Positions 18,909 to 27,837 of a DNA stretch of 64,000 nucleotides are shown piece after piece. The stretch comes from Sphingopyxis sp. YR583 (GTDB lineage Bacteria > Pseudomonadota > Alphaproteobacteria > Sphingomonadales > Sphingomonadaceae). The translations under genes were made by a program, and so were the position numbers. The notes under the pieces are model-generated. The model had not been told where the DNA came from and searched no databases. It saw only the letters and a program-made list of their open reading frames with translations. Location: contig NZ_FNWK01000002.1 of NCBI RefSeq assembly GCF_900108295.1, forward strand, positions 1 to 64,000, given 5' to 3'. The stretch's first letter is position 1. The number at the start of each line of letters is the position of its first letter.

Positions 18909-19865
18909 ATGGCGCGCGAGTATTTTTCGGCCCGCAGGGTTCTTGTTACCGGGGGTGCCGGCTTTGTTGGATCCCATCTTATCGATCGGCTGATAGCGGC
19001 CGGCGACGAGGTGCTCTGCGTCGACAATCTGTTCACCGGCGCGAAGGCCAATGTGGCCCATTTGCACGGCCATCCGCGCTTCGAATTCTTGCGGCACGAT
19101 ATCTGCCTGCCCCTGTTTGTCGAGGTCGACGCGATCTTCAATCTCGCATGCCCTGCATCGCCCATTCACTACCAGCACGACCCGGTGCAAACAACGAAGG
19201 TTTCGGTCATCGGGTCGATCAACATGCTCGGGCTCGCGAAACGCATCAAGGTACCAATCCTTCAGGCCTCAACCAGTGAGGTCTACGGGGATCCGACACA
19301 GCATCCGCAAACCGAAAGCTATTGGGGAAACGTGAACCCGATCGGCTTGCGCAGCTGTTATGACGAGGGCAAGCGCTGCGCCGAGACCCTCTTTTTCGAC
19401 TATCATCGTCAACACGGCCTCGACGTGAAGGTCGCGAGAATCTTCAACACCTATGGCCCGCGCATGCATCCGGCCGACGGCCGCGTGGTGTCGAACTTCA
19501 TCATGCAGGCGCTACGCGGCGACGACATTACCATTTTCGGCGATGGTTCGCAGACGCGCAGCTTCTGCTACGTCGACGATCTGGTGGAAGGCCTGCTTCG
19601 CCTCATGGATTCCCGGGACGGGTTTACCGGGCCGGTCAATATCGGGAATCCGGTCGAATTCACGATCCGAGAATTGGCGGAACTGGTGATCGAGATGACC
19701 GGGGCCGGCTCGAAGCTTGTTCAATTGCCCTTGCCGTCCGATGATCCGACACAGCGTAAACCCGATATCTCCCTTGCGAGGAGCGAACTGGACTGGGAAC
19801 CTTCGATCGCGCTGCGCGACGGTCTTGCGAAGACGATCGACTATTTCCGTCGATTATCCAACTGA
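18909..19865 (+). CDS. UDP-glucuronate decarboxylase (UDP-xylose synthase), extended SDR
   Basis: A 318-residue SDR enzyme. Rossmann motif GGAGFVG is at 15-21, the catalytic Y151-x3-K155 lies in the segment [14 protein letters not shown], and the TSEVYGDP segment is at 122-129. SCYDEGKR and the short length are characteristic of UXS rather than dTDP-glucose dehydratases. It converts UDP-glucuronate to UDP-xylose in the cytosol, implying xylose in the polymer. The needed UDP-glucose dehydrogenase is not in this window. The gene is monocistronic and divergent from the GT2 gene; its 3' end overlaps the convergent GT4 by 12 bp. Confidence 0.85.
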   Translation: MAREYFSARRVLVTGGAGFVGSHLIDRLIAAGDEVLCVDNLFTGAKANVAHLHGHPRFEFLRHDICLPLFVEVDAIFNLACPASPIHYQHDPVQTTKVSVIGSINMLGLAKRIKVPILQASTSEVYGDPTQHPQTESYWGNVNPIGLRSCYDEGKRCAETLFFDYHRQHGLDVKVARIFNTYGPRMHPADGRVVSNFIMQALRGDDITIFGDGSQTRSFCYVDDLVEGLLRLMDSRDGFTGPVNIGNPVEFTIRELAELVIEMTGAGSKLVQLPLPSDDPTQRKPDISLARSELDWEPSIALRDGLAKTIDYFRRLSN

Positions 19866-20948
19866 CGCGCGAGCGGCGAGCAAGCTGGCGATGAAATCGC
19901 GATATTGATCCGCTATCGTGGACCAGGCAAACCGCTTTATTCCTTCGGGCGGCTCAGCACGCACGGGCCCCCTTGCCAACGCGGTGCCAAGCATCGCAAT
20001 CAGCGCGTTGCTGTCTTTAGTGTCGCAGAGAAATTCCGCGCCAGAGCCCAGAATCCAACGCAGGCGCTCGCTGTCATGGCCGACGACCGGCAGCCCGCTT
20101 GCCCATGCTTCGACAAAAACATTGCCGAAGGATTCCAGAAGCGAAAGGTGAAGGAAGGCGTCCGACGAGCGGTACAGCGCCGGCATGTCGGCTGCGGCGA
20201 GGCTCAGTCGCTTGAATCGTCCCGGTAGCAACCTGTCCGCGAGTGCCTGGCCTTCATCACGCAGGGGGCCGTCTCCGGCAACGACGAGAAACGCATCGTC
20301 AAGCTGTGCGACCGCCCGAATGCCATCGAGGACGCGCTTTGTTTCGATAAAGGCGCTCACCATCAGAATGATCGGGCGATCCTCGGGCAAACCGAAACGG
20401 GCACGCTCGGCTGCCCCTGGACGGAAACGGGAAAGATCGACACCATTGGGTATCAACGCGCAATCCCACTGGTCGCGATTGCGCTCAAGATAATCCGGAT
20501 TGGTGCAGACAAGCCCGTCGCACTGGAAACTGCGATATTCGGAGTTTGAGGCAAAGGCGGGCCAGTCCCCATTCTGTGTCACGAAGATTTGCAGAGGCTT
20601 GTTTCGCGATGGCCGCCGCAGCGCCCAATGGGTGAAGGGAAAGGAGCAGGTTACGACTGCGTCATAGTCAGCCGGGCGGTAGGCGTTGAGCAGGCCGGGC
20701 ACAAAACTGGCATCTTCCCACGCCGTCTCGCTGCGAAGCGGAGGGAATTTGGGAAAGCGCTCGAACCTTTCCCTGCGCACCGAAGGCACGGTGCGGAATT
20801 GGTAAGCTGCATCGGTCCTGCTCGAGCCCGAACCCATGACCGTGACGGCGTCGCCGCCCCTAGCGATTGCATCGGCAACCGCGAGCAGGGCAACCTCCGC
20901 ACCCCGGTCGTATCGATGAAAGCCGGGCAGCGCGAATAAGAGGTTCAT
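19854..20948 (-). CDS. GT4-family glycosyltransferase
   Basis: A 364-residue GT-B enzyme. The N-terminal domain begins [20 protein letters not shown]. The C-terminal domain carries [29 protein letters not shown], and the EX7E-type [20 protein letters not shown] with [11 protein letters not shown] 20948 overlaps the upstream TGA (ATGA). It probably adds a sugar to the EPS repeat unit. Donor unknown. Confidence 0.83.
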   Translation of the reverse strand: MNLLFALPGFHRYDRGAEVALLAVADAIARGGDAVTVMGSGSSRTDAAYQFRTVPSVRRERFERFPKFPPLRSETAWEDASFVPGLLNAYRPADYDAVVTCSFPFTHWALRRPSRNKPLQIFVTQNGDWPAFASNSEYRSFQCDGLVCTNPDYLERNRDQWDCALIPNGVDLSRFRPGAAERARFGLPEDRPIILMVSAFIETKRVLDGIRAVAQLDDAFLVVAGDGPLRDEGQALADRLLPGRFKRLSLAAADMPALYRSSDAFLHLSLLESFGNVFVEAWASGLPVVGHDSERLRWILGSGAEFLCDTKDSNALIAMLGTALARGPVRAEPPEGIKRFAWSTIADQYRDFIASLLAARASVG

Positions 20949-21427
20949 CTACGTTTCAATCCCACTTTCCGGGCCTCGATGAGCGCCCCCGCGAGCGTTA
21001 CCGCACCGAGCATCAGCCAAAGCCACCCAATCACCAACAGCCCGCCGACAGGTCGATAAAGCACCGCATCGATGTCATGCAGCGAAATGGTTTCCAAGAC
21101 AAAAAGCAAAGCGGACAAAAGCGTCGTCGCTGCAGCGGCATTGCGGGGCCGACCGGCTTTGTCTGTGCGCTGACGGAGGAGCGATACGATGCCGAGGCCT
21201 AGTGCCAGGAGGATCAGCAAAATCTGGACCAGACCGCGGCCGGAATAATATTCGCCCATCGCGGCCGCGACGGCATTGTGCAGTCCGTGCCGCAAGCCCA
21301 GCGCACATTCTGCCGCGAAGCAGCCGTTTGCCATGAAAAGTAGGGGCCACGGCCGACAGGCCGTGACCAGGCAGATCAGGGAAGCCAGGCCGAACGAGAT
21401 GACACCTGCCCATTGCGTCGCATCCAT
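20945..21427 (-). CDS. small polytopic membrane protein of unknown function
   Basis: A 160-residue protein with about four membrane segments (6-22, 28-40, 66-84, 98-116, 126-150 are hydrophobic). It ends in a basic tail (RKVGLKRR). I do not recognise the family. It is translationally coupled to the downstream GT4 gene by a 4-bp overlap, so it probably serves the same pathway, for example as a membrane partner for the transferase. Confidence 0.65.
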   Translation of the reverse strand: MDATQWAGVISFGLASLICLVTACRPWPLLFMANGCFAAECALGLRHGLHNAVAAAMGEYYSGRGLVQILLILLALGLGIVSLLRQRTDKAGRPRNAAAATTLLSALLFVLETISLHDIDAVLYRPVGGLLVIGWLWLMLGAVTLAGALIEARKVGLKRR

Positions 21428-21481
21428 GTGCTTCTCATTTCTTCTTCTTTCCGCTCGAAAGCGGGTTACAACCTTCGCGTG

Positions 21482-22855
21482 ATGCTCGCCCTATACAGCT
21501 GTTGGATCTTGGCTGCGCTCTGCCTGTTCCGGTTCGTCCGCCGGGACGTGGCGATCTGGATCGTCATCTTCGGCGGCTGGCTCCTGCTTCCGCCCGGAAA
21601 TTACGTCGATCCCGGCGACCCGCGCGTCCTGCCCTACTGGATCGTCGGCGGAGCTCTTCCCTCCGACATCCTATTCGCCAAGGCGTGGACGGCGCCGGCC
21701 ATCGCAACTCTCTGCTCGCTGATCTTCGACCGCGGCCGATGGCGCGAGCTGCGGTTTGTCCCGATCGATATCCCCATCCTCCTCTTTTGCGCCTGGCCTT
21801 TGGGGCAGGCGTTCTTCACGGGGCCTGCCGATCCCGCCGGTCTTGCAAGCGCCGTATATCTCGCTGGAGTATGGGGCTTGCCCTGGCTGATCGCCAAGCT
21901 CTATCTGCGCGACCTCAACGATGCGGTCCGTTTTGCAGGGGCGCTTGCTTATCTATCGCTGGCGCTCGTTCCCATAGCCGTGATCGAGGGCGTGACGAGC
22001 TGGCGGCTGCACAGCGCGCTTTTGGGTGTGCACCCGTTCACATTCGACGGCATGATGCGATATGCGGGGTTCCGGCCTCAGGGCTTGTTCGAGCACGGCA
22101 ATCAATATGGGATATGGTGCGCCGGGGCGACCCTGGCGGCTTGCTGGCGGCTGCGCGAAGAGTGGGCAGGGAAGGGGCGGCTCAATTGGTCCGTCGTGGC
22201 GACGCTCCTTTGCCTTATGACGCTGATGTCGCAGTCGGTTGGCGCGATCATCCTGCTCGCGGCGTGCGGTGCGATACTCATCGTCCCCGGTATTCCGAAC
22301 CTGGCAAAGATTATTCTTCCGCTTGGAATCGCTGCATCGCTTGGTCTTGGCGCCCTCCATGTAAGCGGCGCCATGCCGTTGCGGTCTCTGGCGGACAGGA
22401 CGGTCGCGGGCCAGGCGGCGCAAGATGCTTTTCGCGCACTTGGCCGCCAGTCGCTTCCCTGGCGCATCGGTCAGGACCTCAAGACAATACCGATCATCAG
22501 GGAGAATTGGATTGTCGGCCATGCGCGCTGGGACTGGTTCGAGCCGGCACACAGCCGCCCCTGGGGGCTACCCCTGCTGCTACTCGGTCAATTCGGTCTT
22601 GTGGGCTTTGCCTGTCTAACCGCGTCGATAATCGCCGCCGTTTTTCGCCATATGGCGAGGGCGGCCTTGGGCAGCGCCCCCGAAAGGCTTTTTGCCACAT
22701 TGCTCATGCTGTTTGCCGGCGACGCGCTGCTCAACAGCTTCCTCTTCTACCCGGCGATACTGGCCGCAGGCGCGGCCGCGGCAACACGCAATGGCCAGCG
22801 GAGTTTGATGACCGTCCGGGCGAGCGAAAAGGTCCGTGCCAAACGCCGCGCTTGA
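21482..22855 (+). CDS. second O-antigen polymerase-like membrane protein
   Basis: The likely start is ATG 21482, because an upstream in-frame ATG at 21413 would overlap the divergent gene; this gives 457 residues. It has about ten membrane segments and a large periplasmic loop near the middle, with FEHGNQYGIWCAG and the HARWDWFEPAHSRPWG motif. This is the general layout of Wzy/WaaL-like polymerases, though without an obvious Pfam-grade signature to my eye. The C-terminal tail is basic. It is convergent with epsD (8-bp gap). It may be the true polymerase, or a ligase attaching polymer to another acceptor. Confidence 0.6.
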   Translation: MLALYSCWILAALCLFRFVRRDVAIWIVIFGGWLLLPPGNYVDPGDPRVLPYWIVGGALPSDILFAKAWTAPAIATLCSLIFDRGRWRELRFVPIDIPILLFCAWPLGQAFFTGPADPAGLASAVYLAGVWGLPWLIAKLYLRDLNDAVRFAGALAYLSLALVPIAVIEGVTSWRLHSALLGVHPFTFDGMMRYAGFRPQGLFEHGNQYGIWCAGATLAACWRLREEWAGKGRLNWSVVATLLCLMTLMSQSVGAIILLAACGAILIVPGIPNLAKIILPLGIAASLGLGALHVSGAMPLRSLADRTVAGQAAQDAFRALGRQSLPWRIGQDLKTIPIIRENWIVGHARWDWFEPAHSRPWGLPLLLLGQFGLVGFACLTASIIAAVFRHMARAALGSAPERLFATLLMLFAGDALLNSFLFYPAILAAGAAAATRNGQRSLMTVRASEKVRAKRRA

Positions 22856-22863
22856 TCCGGGCG

Positions 22864-23706
22864 TTATTTTTTGGAGGCTGAAGCCGGGGAATTGGCCGCA
22901 GGGGCAAACCCCGGTTGATATTCGATCTCCGCTGCGGCCCGGCTCTGCTTCAGCCGCTGCTGGATCGTATCGGTAAGCTGCTTGTTGCGAATAGCCTGGA
23001 CCGCGATCGGTCTCGCGTTGGCCGGCGAAACCGGTTCGGCGCGTTCGCCGGTTATAACGCCGACGGTCACAACGCCATTTTCCGGAATCACGAACGGTTC
23101 GCCGGCCGGCAGGGCTTGGATCTGCTGAAGGCGTTGCTGGCCGAGTGCCGCGGAATCCACTTGCGTATTGTCGCGGCGGAACTCGATACCCATCTGCTGA
23201 AGTCGCGCCGCGACCGCATCCATCGAATGATCATCCTCGAGCGCCTTCAGCTGATCCGGATTCTTGGGCAGCGCGAACTGAATGCGGTCGACCATGAGCT
23301 GCTTGCGATTGCCGAACATGACGGGATTGTCCGCAATGAATTTGTCGATTTCCTGCTGCTCGGGCACCTTGAGAGAGCGCTCGGCACGCTGTCCCATAAG
23401 TTGGACGAGGAGCGCATCGCGCAGCTGGCGTTCGCGTAAAAGATAATCCGGCGTCTTGTCGAGCTCGTCATCGCGCGCAGCCTGCGCGAGCAACCGGCGC
23501 TCGACGATCCGCTGGAGCGCGGCCTGTTGCACGGCCTTCTTGTCAACGCCGTCGGGAATGGCCGTACTGCCAAGCTCCGCGTTGATTTCCTGCAACGTGA
23601 TCTCTTCGCCATTGACGACCGCCGCGACTTGGCCCGTCGCTTCTTTTCCGCATCCCGCCACCGAGAGGGTCGCAAGGGTCAATGCAATGCTGATAGTGCG
23701 GTTCAA
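22864..23706 (-). CDS. epsD: EpsD-type peptidyl-prolyl cis-trans isomerase lipoprotein
   Basis: The start is TTG 23706 (LNRTISIALTLATLSVAGCG), which has AAGGATAAGG just upstream; longer in-frame starts run through epsI. The 280-residue product has a lipobox (VAGC). A SurA-like N-domain follows (VAAVVNGEEITLQEINAEL), with a parvulin-like half (PVMFGNRKQLMVDRIQFALP) in degenerate form. The EpsD family accompanies exosortase/EPS loci. The gene follows epsI by 4 bp, making it the last gene of xrtV-epsI-epsD. It likely assists folding of envelope proteins of this pathway. Confidence 0.8.
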   Translation of the reverse strand: MNRTISIALTLATLSVAGCGKEATGQVAAVVNGEEITLQEINAELGSTAIPDGVDKKAVQQAALQRIVERRLLAQAARDDELDKTPDYLLRERQLRDALLVQLMGQRAERSLKVPEQQEIDKFIADNPVMFGNRKQLMVDRIQFALPKNPDQLKALEDDHSMDAVAARLQQMGIEFRRDNTQVDSAALGQQRLQQIQALPAGEPFVIPENGVVTVGVITGERAEPVSPANARPIAVQAIRNKQLTDTIQQRLKQSRAAAEIEYQPGFAPAANSPASASKK

Positions 23707-23710
23707 TGCC

Positions 23711-24424
23711 TTATCCTTTCGAATCTGGTCCGAGCAGCAGGCGCTGCATTCGAGGGTTTGAGTGTTCGATGAATTCACGGGAGAAGCCGGCGAGCAATGG
23801 CTGCGCTTCCTGCCGGTCGATACCAAGCGCCGAGACGCGCATCATCATCCCATCGGGAATATCGCCCGCAAGATTGGCGCGAATAACGGCAGCTCGCTGC
23901 TCGCTCCACTTGCGTGGATAGGATGCGCCGAGGCGCGTGAAATAGGCCACTTGCTCCACACGGTTCGGTGCCGTCGCCGTAAAGAAGTTCGCGGGAACGT
24001 CCTTGCCGCGCACCTCGAGCATGATGTCGCGGGTGTCGCTGAGCACAAATCCTCCGACGGGATAGCAAAATTCCGGACGGTGTACCTGTAGGACGCCATC
24101 CTGCGCATTGTTATACGCCAGTAGCAGCATCACCGGCGGCCGATCCGCCGCTGTATAAACACGGGTGACGAGATTGTCGTAGAGGCGATCGCGAAGCGTG
24201 TCGGGAGGTGGAAGCACGACACCGCTTTGCGATACCGACTTCCAACTGCCAAAGTGCTCGGGAACCCAGCTCTCGAAGACTTTCTCCGCAACGACCGGGT
24301 TGGCGATGGCCGGCTGACGAAAGAATGCTATCGCCGATGCGCCGCCAAGAACCGCGCCCAAAAGCATGTTGCGCCGGGAGACGGCGAGATTGGCGATTTT
24401 GCGAGATTCCCCATGATCAGCCAT
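23711..24424 (-). CDS. epsI: exosortase-associated protein EpsI
   Basis: A 237-residue protein from ATG 24424, overlapping the xrtV stop by 8 bp. It has a Tat-like/hydrophobic N-terminus (SRRNMLLGAVLGGASAIAFF). The EpsI domain carries the conserved HRPEFCYPVGGF motif and a YTAADRPPVMLLLAYNNAQ strand. In many bacteria this domain is fused to the exosortase C-terminus; here it is separate. It acts in the periplasm with the exosortase, and its exact chemistry is not established. Confidence 0.88.
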   Translation of the reverse strand: MADHGESRKIANLAVSRRNMLLGAVLGGASAIAFFRQPAIANPVVAEKVFESWVPEHFGSWKSVSQSGVVLPPPDTLRDRLYDNLVTRVYTAADRPPVMLLLAYNNAQDGVLQVHRPEFCYPVGGFVLSDTRDIMLEVRGKDVPANFFTATAPNRVEQVAYFTRLGASYPRKWSEQRAAVIRANLAGDIPDGMMMRVSALGIDRQEAQPLLAGFSREFIEHSNPRMQRLLLGPDSKG

Positions 24425-25328
24425 GGGAAGGCTCCGTTGTTGTGCCAATGTAACGATCCCACAGCGGCTTCAGGATGATATCGAGCGCGAAAATCGTCAC
24501 CAGAGCGATCGCGAACATCAAAATGCCAGCGAAGTTGTGCAGGAAGCCCTGCGCCGCCGCTTCGCCCGCATGATAGGTCAGAAGGATGAGGATGAGTACG
24601 CGGAAGAAGTTCGCCACCAATGCGACGGGAACGATCAGGAGGACAAGCAACAGCGCATACTGCCAGTGAGCCTGATGCCGCATGTAAATATAGAAGAGCG
24701 AAATCGCGGAAAGCGAGATAATGGAGTTTATGCCCGAGCAGGCCGCTGCCACCAGAAGCTCATATTGTCCGATGAATATGCGCACGCCTTCGCCGCCGAT
24801 CGGATATCCGAACATGTCGAGGAACCATATCGCTGCCTCGGACAGCCAGATCTTCATGGGAACGGTTACGAACGCCACGACAGTTTCAGGAGGTGGGAAA
24901 ATGAAGGCGAGATAGAAGAGAGGGAACCAGAGCTTCTTGATCGCCTCGAGGCCGACCAAGCTGTAAAGGATCACGAGCAGGATCGCGTACATGAGATAAC
25001 CTTCGATCTCGACGATCTGTGTGATCCGGGTAAAAATCTGCATCGGGATCAAAACGGCGAGCATGATCCAGACAGGCGCCGACGCGGCGGGCGCGGCGAG
25101 ATGCGAAATCTCTTTCCAACGCCGATAAAGGAGCCAGAGGCCCGTCACCAGGACGATAGGGCCGTGGGCGCCCTCTTCACCCGTCCACGACTGGCGTACG
25201 ACGAACAACATCGTGGGGATGGAGAAAATCAGGGCACCGAGCGCGAGCGCGATCGTCCCGGCCGAAAGGTTTCGCGCAAAGGGACCTGAAAGACCCGGTC
25301 GAGCTTCTATGTCGGCGGCAGTAGCCAT
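24417..25328 (-). CDS. xrtV: exosortase, XrtV type
   Basis: A 303-residue integral membrane cysteine transpeptidase with about eight membrane segments. The exosortase catalytic triad is visible: Cys in AAACSGINSI, Arg in ANFFRVLIL, and His in FLHNFAGI. Exosortases cut PEP-CTERM signals and are thought to attach proteins to surface polysaccharide. The V subtype is inferred from the accompanying small accessory protein at 349-597 and the PEPxxWA-like target at 27.8-28.4 kb. It is the first gene of the xrtV-epsI-epsD operon. Confidence 0.82.
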   Translation of the reverse strand: MATAADIEARPGLSGPFARNLSAGTIALALGALIFSIPTMLFVVRQSWTGEEGAHGPIVLVTGLWLLYRRWKEISHLAAPAASAPVWIMLAVLIPMQIFTRITQIVEIEGYLMYAILLVILYSLVGLEAIKKLWFPLFYLAFIFPPPETVVAFVTVPMKIWLSEAAIWFLDMFGYPIGGEGVRIFIGQYELLVAAACSGINSIISLSAISLFYIYMRHQAHWQYALLLVLLIVPVALVANFFRVLILILLTYHAGEAAAQGFLHNFAGILMFAIALVTIFALDIILKPLWDRYIGTTTEPSHG

Positions 25329-25511
25329 TACTTACCTGACTTCAGTTTCGACCTTGCGATAGAGCAATTGGCGAGATGTGCCAACGCCTGTATCCGCATA
25401 AACCGTATCGCGACGGGACATAAGCCAGTTTCGGTGCGCGTTGCCCCTATGGACCCGGCGTATGCTTTCACTTAGCAGCGTATCACTATATTCGATGGTA
25501 AAGCGCAAACG

Positions 25512-26525
25512 ATGCAAAAGGTGATATTGAAACGCTGGCGCGATCGCCGGCGGGCTGGGATCGTAGGCGGATTGCTCCTCTTAGCTTCCGTCATCGCCGC
25601 AGCCTCCTGGTGGTGGTTCGCAGATGGTATCGGACCAGATGGCATGGCCCCGGCGGATGCGCAGCGCAGGGCCGCCGCGGTTGCGAATGCTACGCCCCCG
25701 GCGCCACCTCCCCAAATCTACAAGCCTCTCGCGCCCGACGACGCCATAGCGGAAAATGCGACCTTGCCATTTTCCACTGCGCCGATCGAACGGGCCTTGC
25801 CGCTCGTCGTGCCGTTGAGCGCATCGGCGTTCGTCGGACGCCGTTCGGCCATGGATTGCCTGACAGCGGCGATCTATTATGAGGCCGCGCAGGAATCCGA
25901 GACGGGCAAGCGAGGTGTCGCGCAGGTTATCCTCAACCGGGCGCGCCATCCAGCCTTCCCGAACAGTATCTGCGGGGTCGTATATCAGGGGGCCGAACGA
26001 AAGACCGGTTGCCAGTTCACTTTCACCTGCGACGGGAGTCTGGCGCGGAAGCCATCGCGCGCTGGCTGGGAGGCGGCACGCCGCGTGGCGCTAGCCGCCC
26101 TGTCGGGATATGTAGAGCCGAGCGTAGGCATGGCGACCCATTATCATGCCGATTATGTCGTGCCTTATTGGGCTTCCTCGCTCGCGAAAATCGCACAGGT
26201 CGACCATCATATCTTCTACCGATGGTCGGGGTCCTGGGGGCGCCGCGCCGCGTTCGCTCAGTCAGTCAGCCAGGAACAGTTGCTCGCCGACCAGCCGCAG
26301 ATGGCCGGAATGACCGACTTGGGAATGAACCCCGTGGAACCTCTCCCATATTCTGACGTCACTCTGCCGGCATCGCGAATAATTGCCGACGAGGGGCGAG
26401 GGGCTTTAACAAGAGGCGAGGCGACCCCGCTTTCTGGGCCGGCAGTCACCCCTTCTATCAGGGCCGATGAAACGGCCGAGAAGCCCGCGGCCGATCTGGC
26501 TAAAGGGTCTCTGAAGGTTGATTGA
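25512..26525 (+). CDS. SleB-type cell wall hydrolase
   Basis: A 337-residue protein with an N-terminal membrane anchor (about 17-36) and a Pro/Ala-rich linker. A Hydrolase_2 (SleB) domain follows at about 108-245: MDCLTAAIYYEAAQES with the likely catalytic Glu, VAQVILNRARHPAFPNSICGVV, and ATHYHADYV. It would cleave peptidoglycan, probably as a lytic transglycosylase-like enzyme, making way for envelope machinery. The C-terminal 90 residues are low-complexity and lie antisense to the convergent CAP gene. It is divergent from xrtV. Confidence 0.85.
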   Translation: MQKVILKRWRDRRRAGIVGGLLLLASVIAAASWWWFADGIGPDGMAPADAQRRAAAVANATPPAPPPQIYKPLAPDDAIAENATLPFSTAPIERALPLVVPLSASAFVGRRSAMDCLTAAIYYEAAQESETGKRGVAQVILNRARHPAFPNSICGVVYQGAERKTGCQFTFTCDGSLARKPSRAGWEAARRVALAALSGYVEPSVGMATHYHADYVVPYWASSLAKIAQVDHHIFYRWSGSWGRRAAFAQSVSQEQLLADQPQMAGMTDLGMNPVEPLPYSDVTLPASRIIADEGRGALTRGEATPLSGPAVTPSIRADETAEKPAADLAKGSLKVD

Positions 26526-27088
26526 CCTGTTTCGGCGGAGGCGAAATTTTTGCTCCACGGACGGCCGAATGGGTCGCGGCCCTTCACATTGCCGGGCTCG
26601 CTATAGCGGCAAACGAGGATTTCCTCGGCACCGAGGCGGCTGAGCCCGCAACCGACCTCTCCTGAACGGCCCCAGATCAACTGGGTGTAATGCGAGACGT
26701 CCTGAGGGCGGCCAGTGCGGCTGTTCGCCGGAAATACGCCGGGGATGAAATCCTTCTTCTCGTCGATCCATAATTCGACCATGGATTCGGGCATGAACGC
26801 GCCGCTCGTTCCACCCCAGATATTCTCGCCCTCGAGCGGACGACCCGGGATATTGGGTGAATGTTCGAATTTTCCGGTTTTCGAGAGATGATCGGCCCAA
26901 GCCTGTGCCCGGCCGGCCAGCTCATCATTCCAGCGAAGCGCAGGAACACCAGCGAGCGCGCGTTCGCGGTTGTGGCTCGCAAGAAGCCGGTCGTTCAGGC
27001 CGCCAAGCCTCGTCTGCGCACCCGTCAGAAGTGCGGCAGCCGCTGCAAGAAACGCAATTTTGCCCGCCGTCTTGATGAGCCGTTGCAT
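26258..27088 (-). CDS. CAP/SCP-domain secreted protein with an antisense-encoded C-terminal extension
   Basis: A 276-residue product with a signal peptide (about 1-24) and a CAP domain at 30-175: LLASHNRERALAGVPALRWN, ENIWGGTSG, VSHYTQLIWG, VGCGLS, and EEILVCRYSEPGNVKG. CAP proteins of this size usually end close to the GNVxG motif. Here the frame stays open for about 89 further residues that overlap the 3' end of the SleB gene on the other strand (26258-26525). The extension has no recognisable motif and is probably a consequence of a lost stop. Function of bacterial CAP proteins is largely unknown. Confidence 0.78.
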   Translation of the reverse strand: MQRLIKTAGKIAFLAAAAALLTGAQTRLGGLNDRLLASHNRERALAGVPALRWNDELAGRAQAWADHLSKTGKFEHSPNIPGRPLEGENIWGGTSGAFMPESMVELWIDEKKDFIPGVFPANSRTGRPQDVSHYTQLIWGRSGEVGCGLSRLGAEEILVCRYSEPGNVKGRDPFGRPWSKNFASAETGQSTFRDPLARSAAGFSAVSSALIEGVTAGPESGVASPLVKAPRPSSAIIRDAGRVTSEYGRGSTGFIPKSVIPAICGWSASNCSWLTD

Positions 27089-27094
27089 GCCAAA

Positions 27095-27113
27095 TCCCCA
27101 AGAAACTTGGGGA
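27095..27113 (-). promoter_or_regulatory. hairpin covering the ribosome site of the CAP gene (or terminator of the upstream gene)
   Basis: A perfect 8-bp inverted repeat with a 3-base loop (TCCCCAAG / CTTGGGGA) lies 6 bases ahead of the CAP start at 27088. The minus-strand right arm contains GGGGA, the best Shine-Dalgarno candidate for that start. It also sits 53 bp after the L,D-transpeptidase stop and is followed by ATTTGG, so weak termination is the alternative reading. Confidence 0.45.
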
Positions 27114-27165
27114 CGCTACGTCGACGCGTCCTAAAACAACGTCGCAAGCTTTGGTTAATTCGGCG

Positions 27166-27837
27166 TTAGCGAGCTTCGCGGCGGCTCGCTCGCAGCGGAT
27201 TGGCGTTCGATCGCGTAATCTGAACTTCGTCGCCCTGATTTGCCGCCGCGAACAGAAGCCGCGCGAAATCCACCGGTAGGCCTATGCAGCCGTGGGTGGC
27301 GCGCCGGCTCGACATCGGGCTACCGTGCAAGGCGACGCCCGTGTTTGTGATGAACAGCGAATATGGCATGGGCGCGTCATATGTGCGGGAGTGATAGTCG
27401 CGGTGCTTTGAGAGGATGGGAAAGATGCCGATGGGCGATTGCATCGTGTCGGCCCCATAGACGATCACCGACGTTCCGATCTCGTGCCCACCGCGAAAGA
27501 CCGAGATGAGCTGGGTCCGCAAATCCACCCAAATGGTGACCTTGCCCGGTGCGACGCCTTTTTCGTCCCATTTATATTCCCCATGCCGCATCCTGCCCGT
27601 CGTCGCCAAAAGCGACTTTGTTCCAGAAGGGAGAACGCCGGCCCGCGTTGCGGTCAAAAGTTGAGCTGATGTGAGAGTCTCTCTGCCATTCTCAATGAAT
27701 GGCGAATTGGCCCGTTCAGTGGCGATGGTAACGGGAGGCTGGGGCGCCGCGGGATCGGCTATCGTGTTGTTCCCGATGATAACTCCGCCGATCGCAGCCA
27801 GGGCAATCAGCAGCGCTGCAATCAGGCCGCGCCGCAT
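27166..27837 (-). CDS. L,D-transpeptidase (YkuD domain)
   Basis: The start is ATG 27837 (MRRGLIAALLIALAAIGGVI), giving 223 residues with an N-terminal membrane anchor. A YkuD domain follows at about 98-210: KVTIWVDLRTQLISVF, SPIGIFPI, and the active-site HGSPMSSRRATHGCIGLP with catalytic Cys. The enzyme makes 3-3 peptidoglycan cross-links or attaches proteins to peptidoglycan. It overlaps the 3' end of the PEP-CTERM gene by 16 bp, so the two are translated together. Confidence 0.88.
   Translation of the reverse strand: MRRGLIAALLIALAAIGGVIIGNNTIADPAAPQPPVTIATERANSPFIENGRETLTSAQLLTATRAGVLPSGTKSLLATTGRMRHGEYKWDEKGVAPGKVTIWVDLRTQLISVFRGGHEIGTSVIVYGADTMQSPIGIFPILSKHRDYHSRTYDAPMPYSLFITNTGVALHGSPMSSRRATHGCIGLPVDFARLLFAAANQGDEVQITRSNANPLRASRREAR

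Noticed and set aside
25329..25511. Possible operator in the xrtV/sleB divergent region (TTGGC..GCCAA)
   Set aside because: Only 5-bp arms; expected by chance in this composition.
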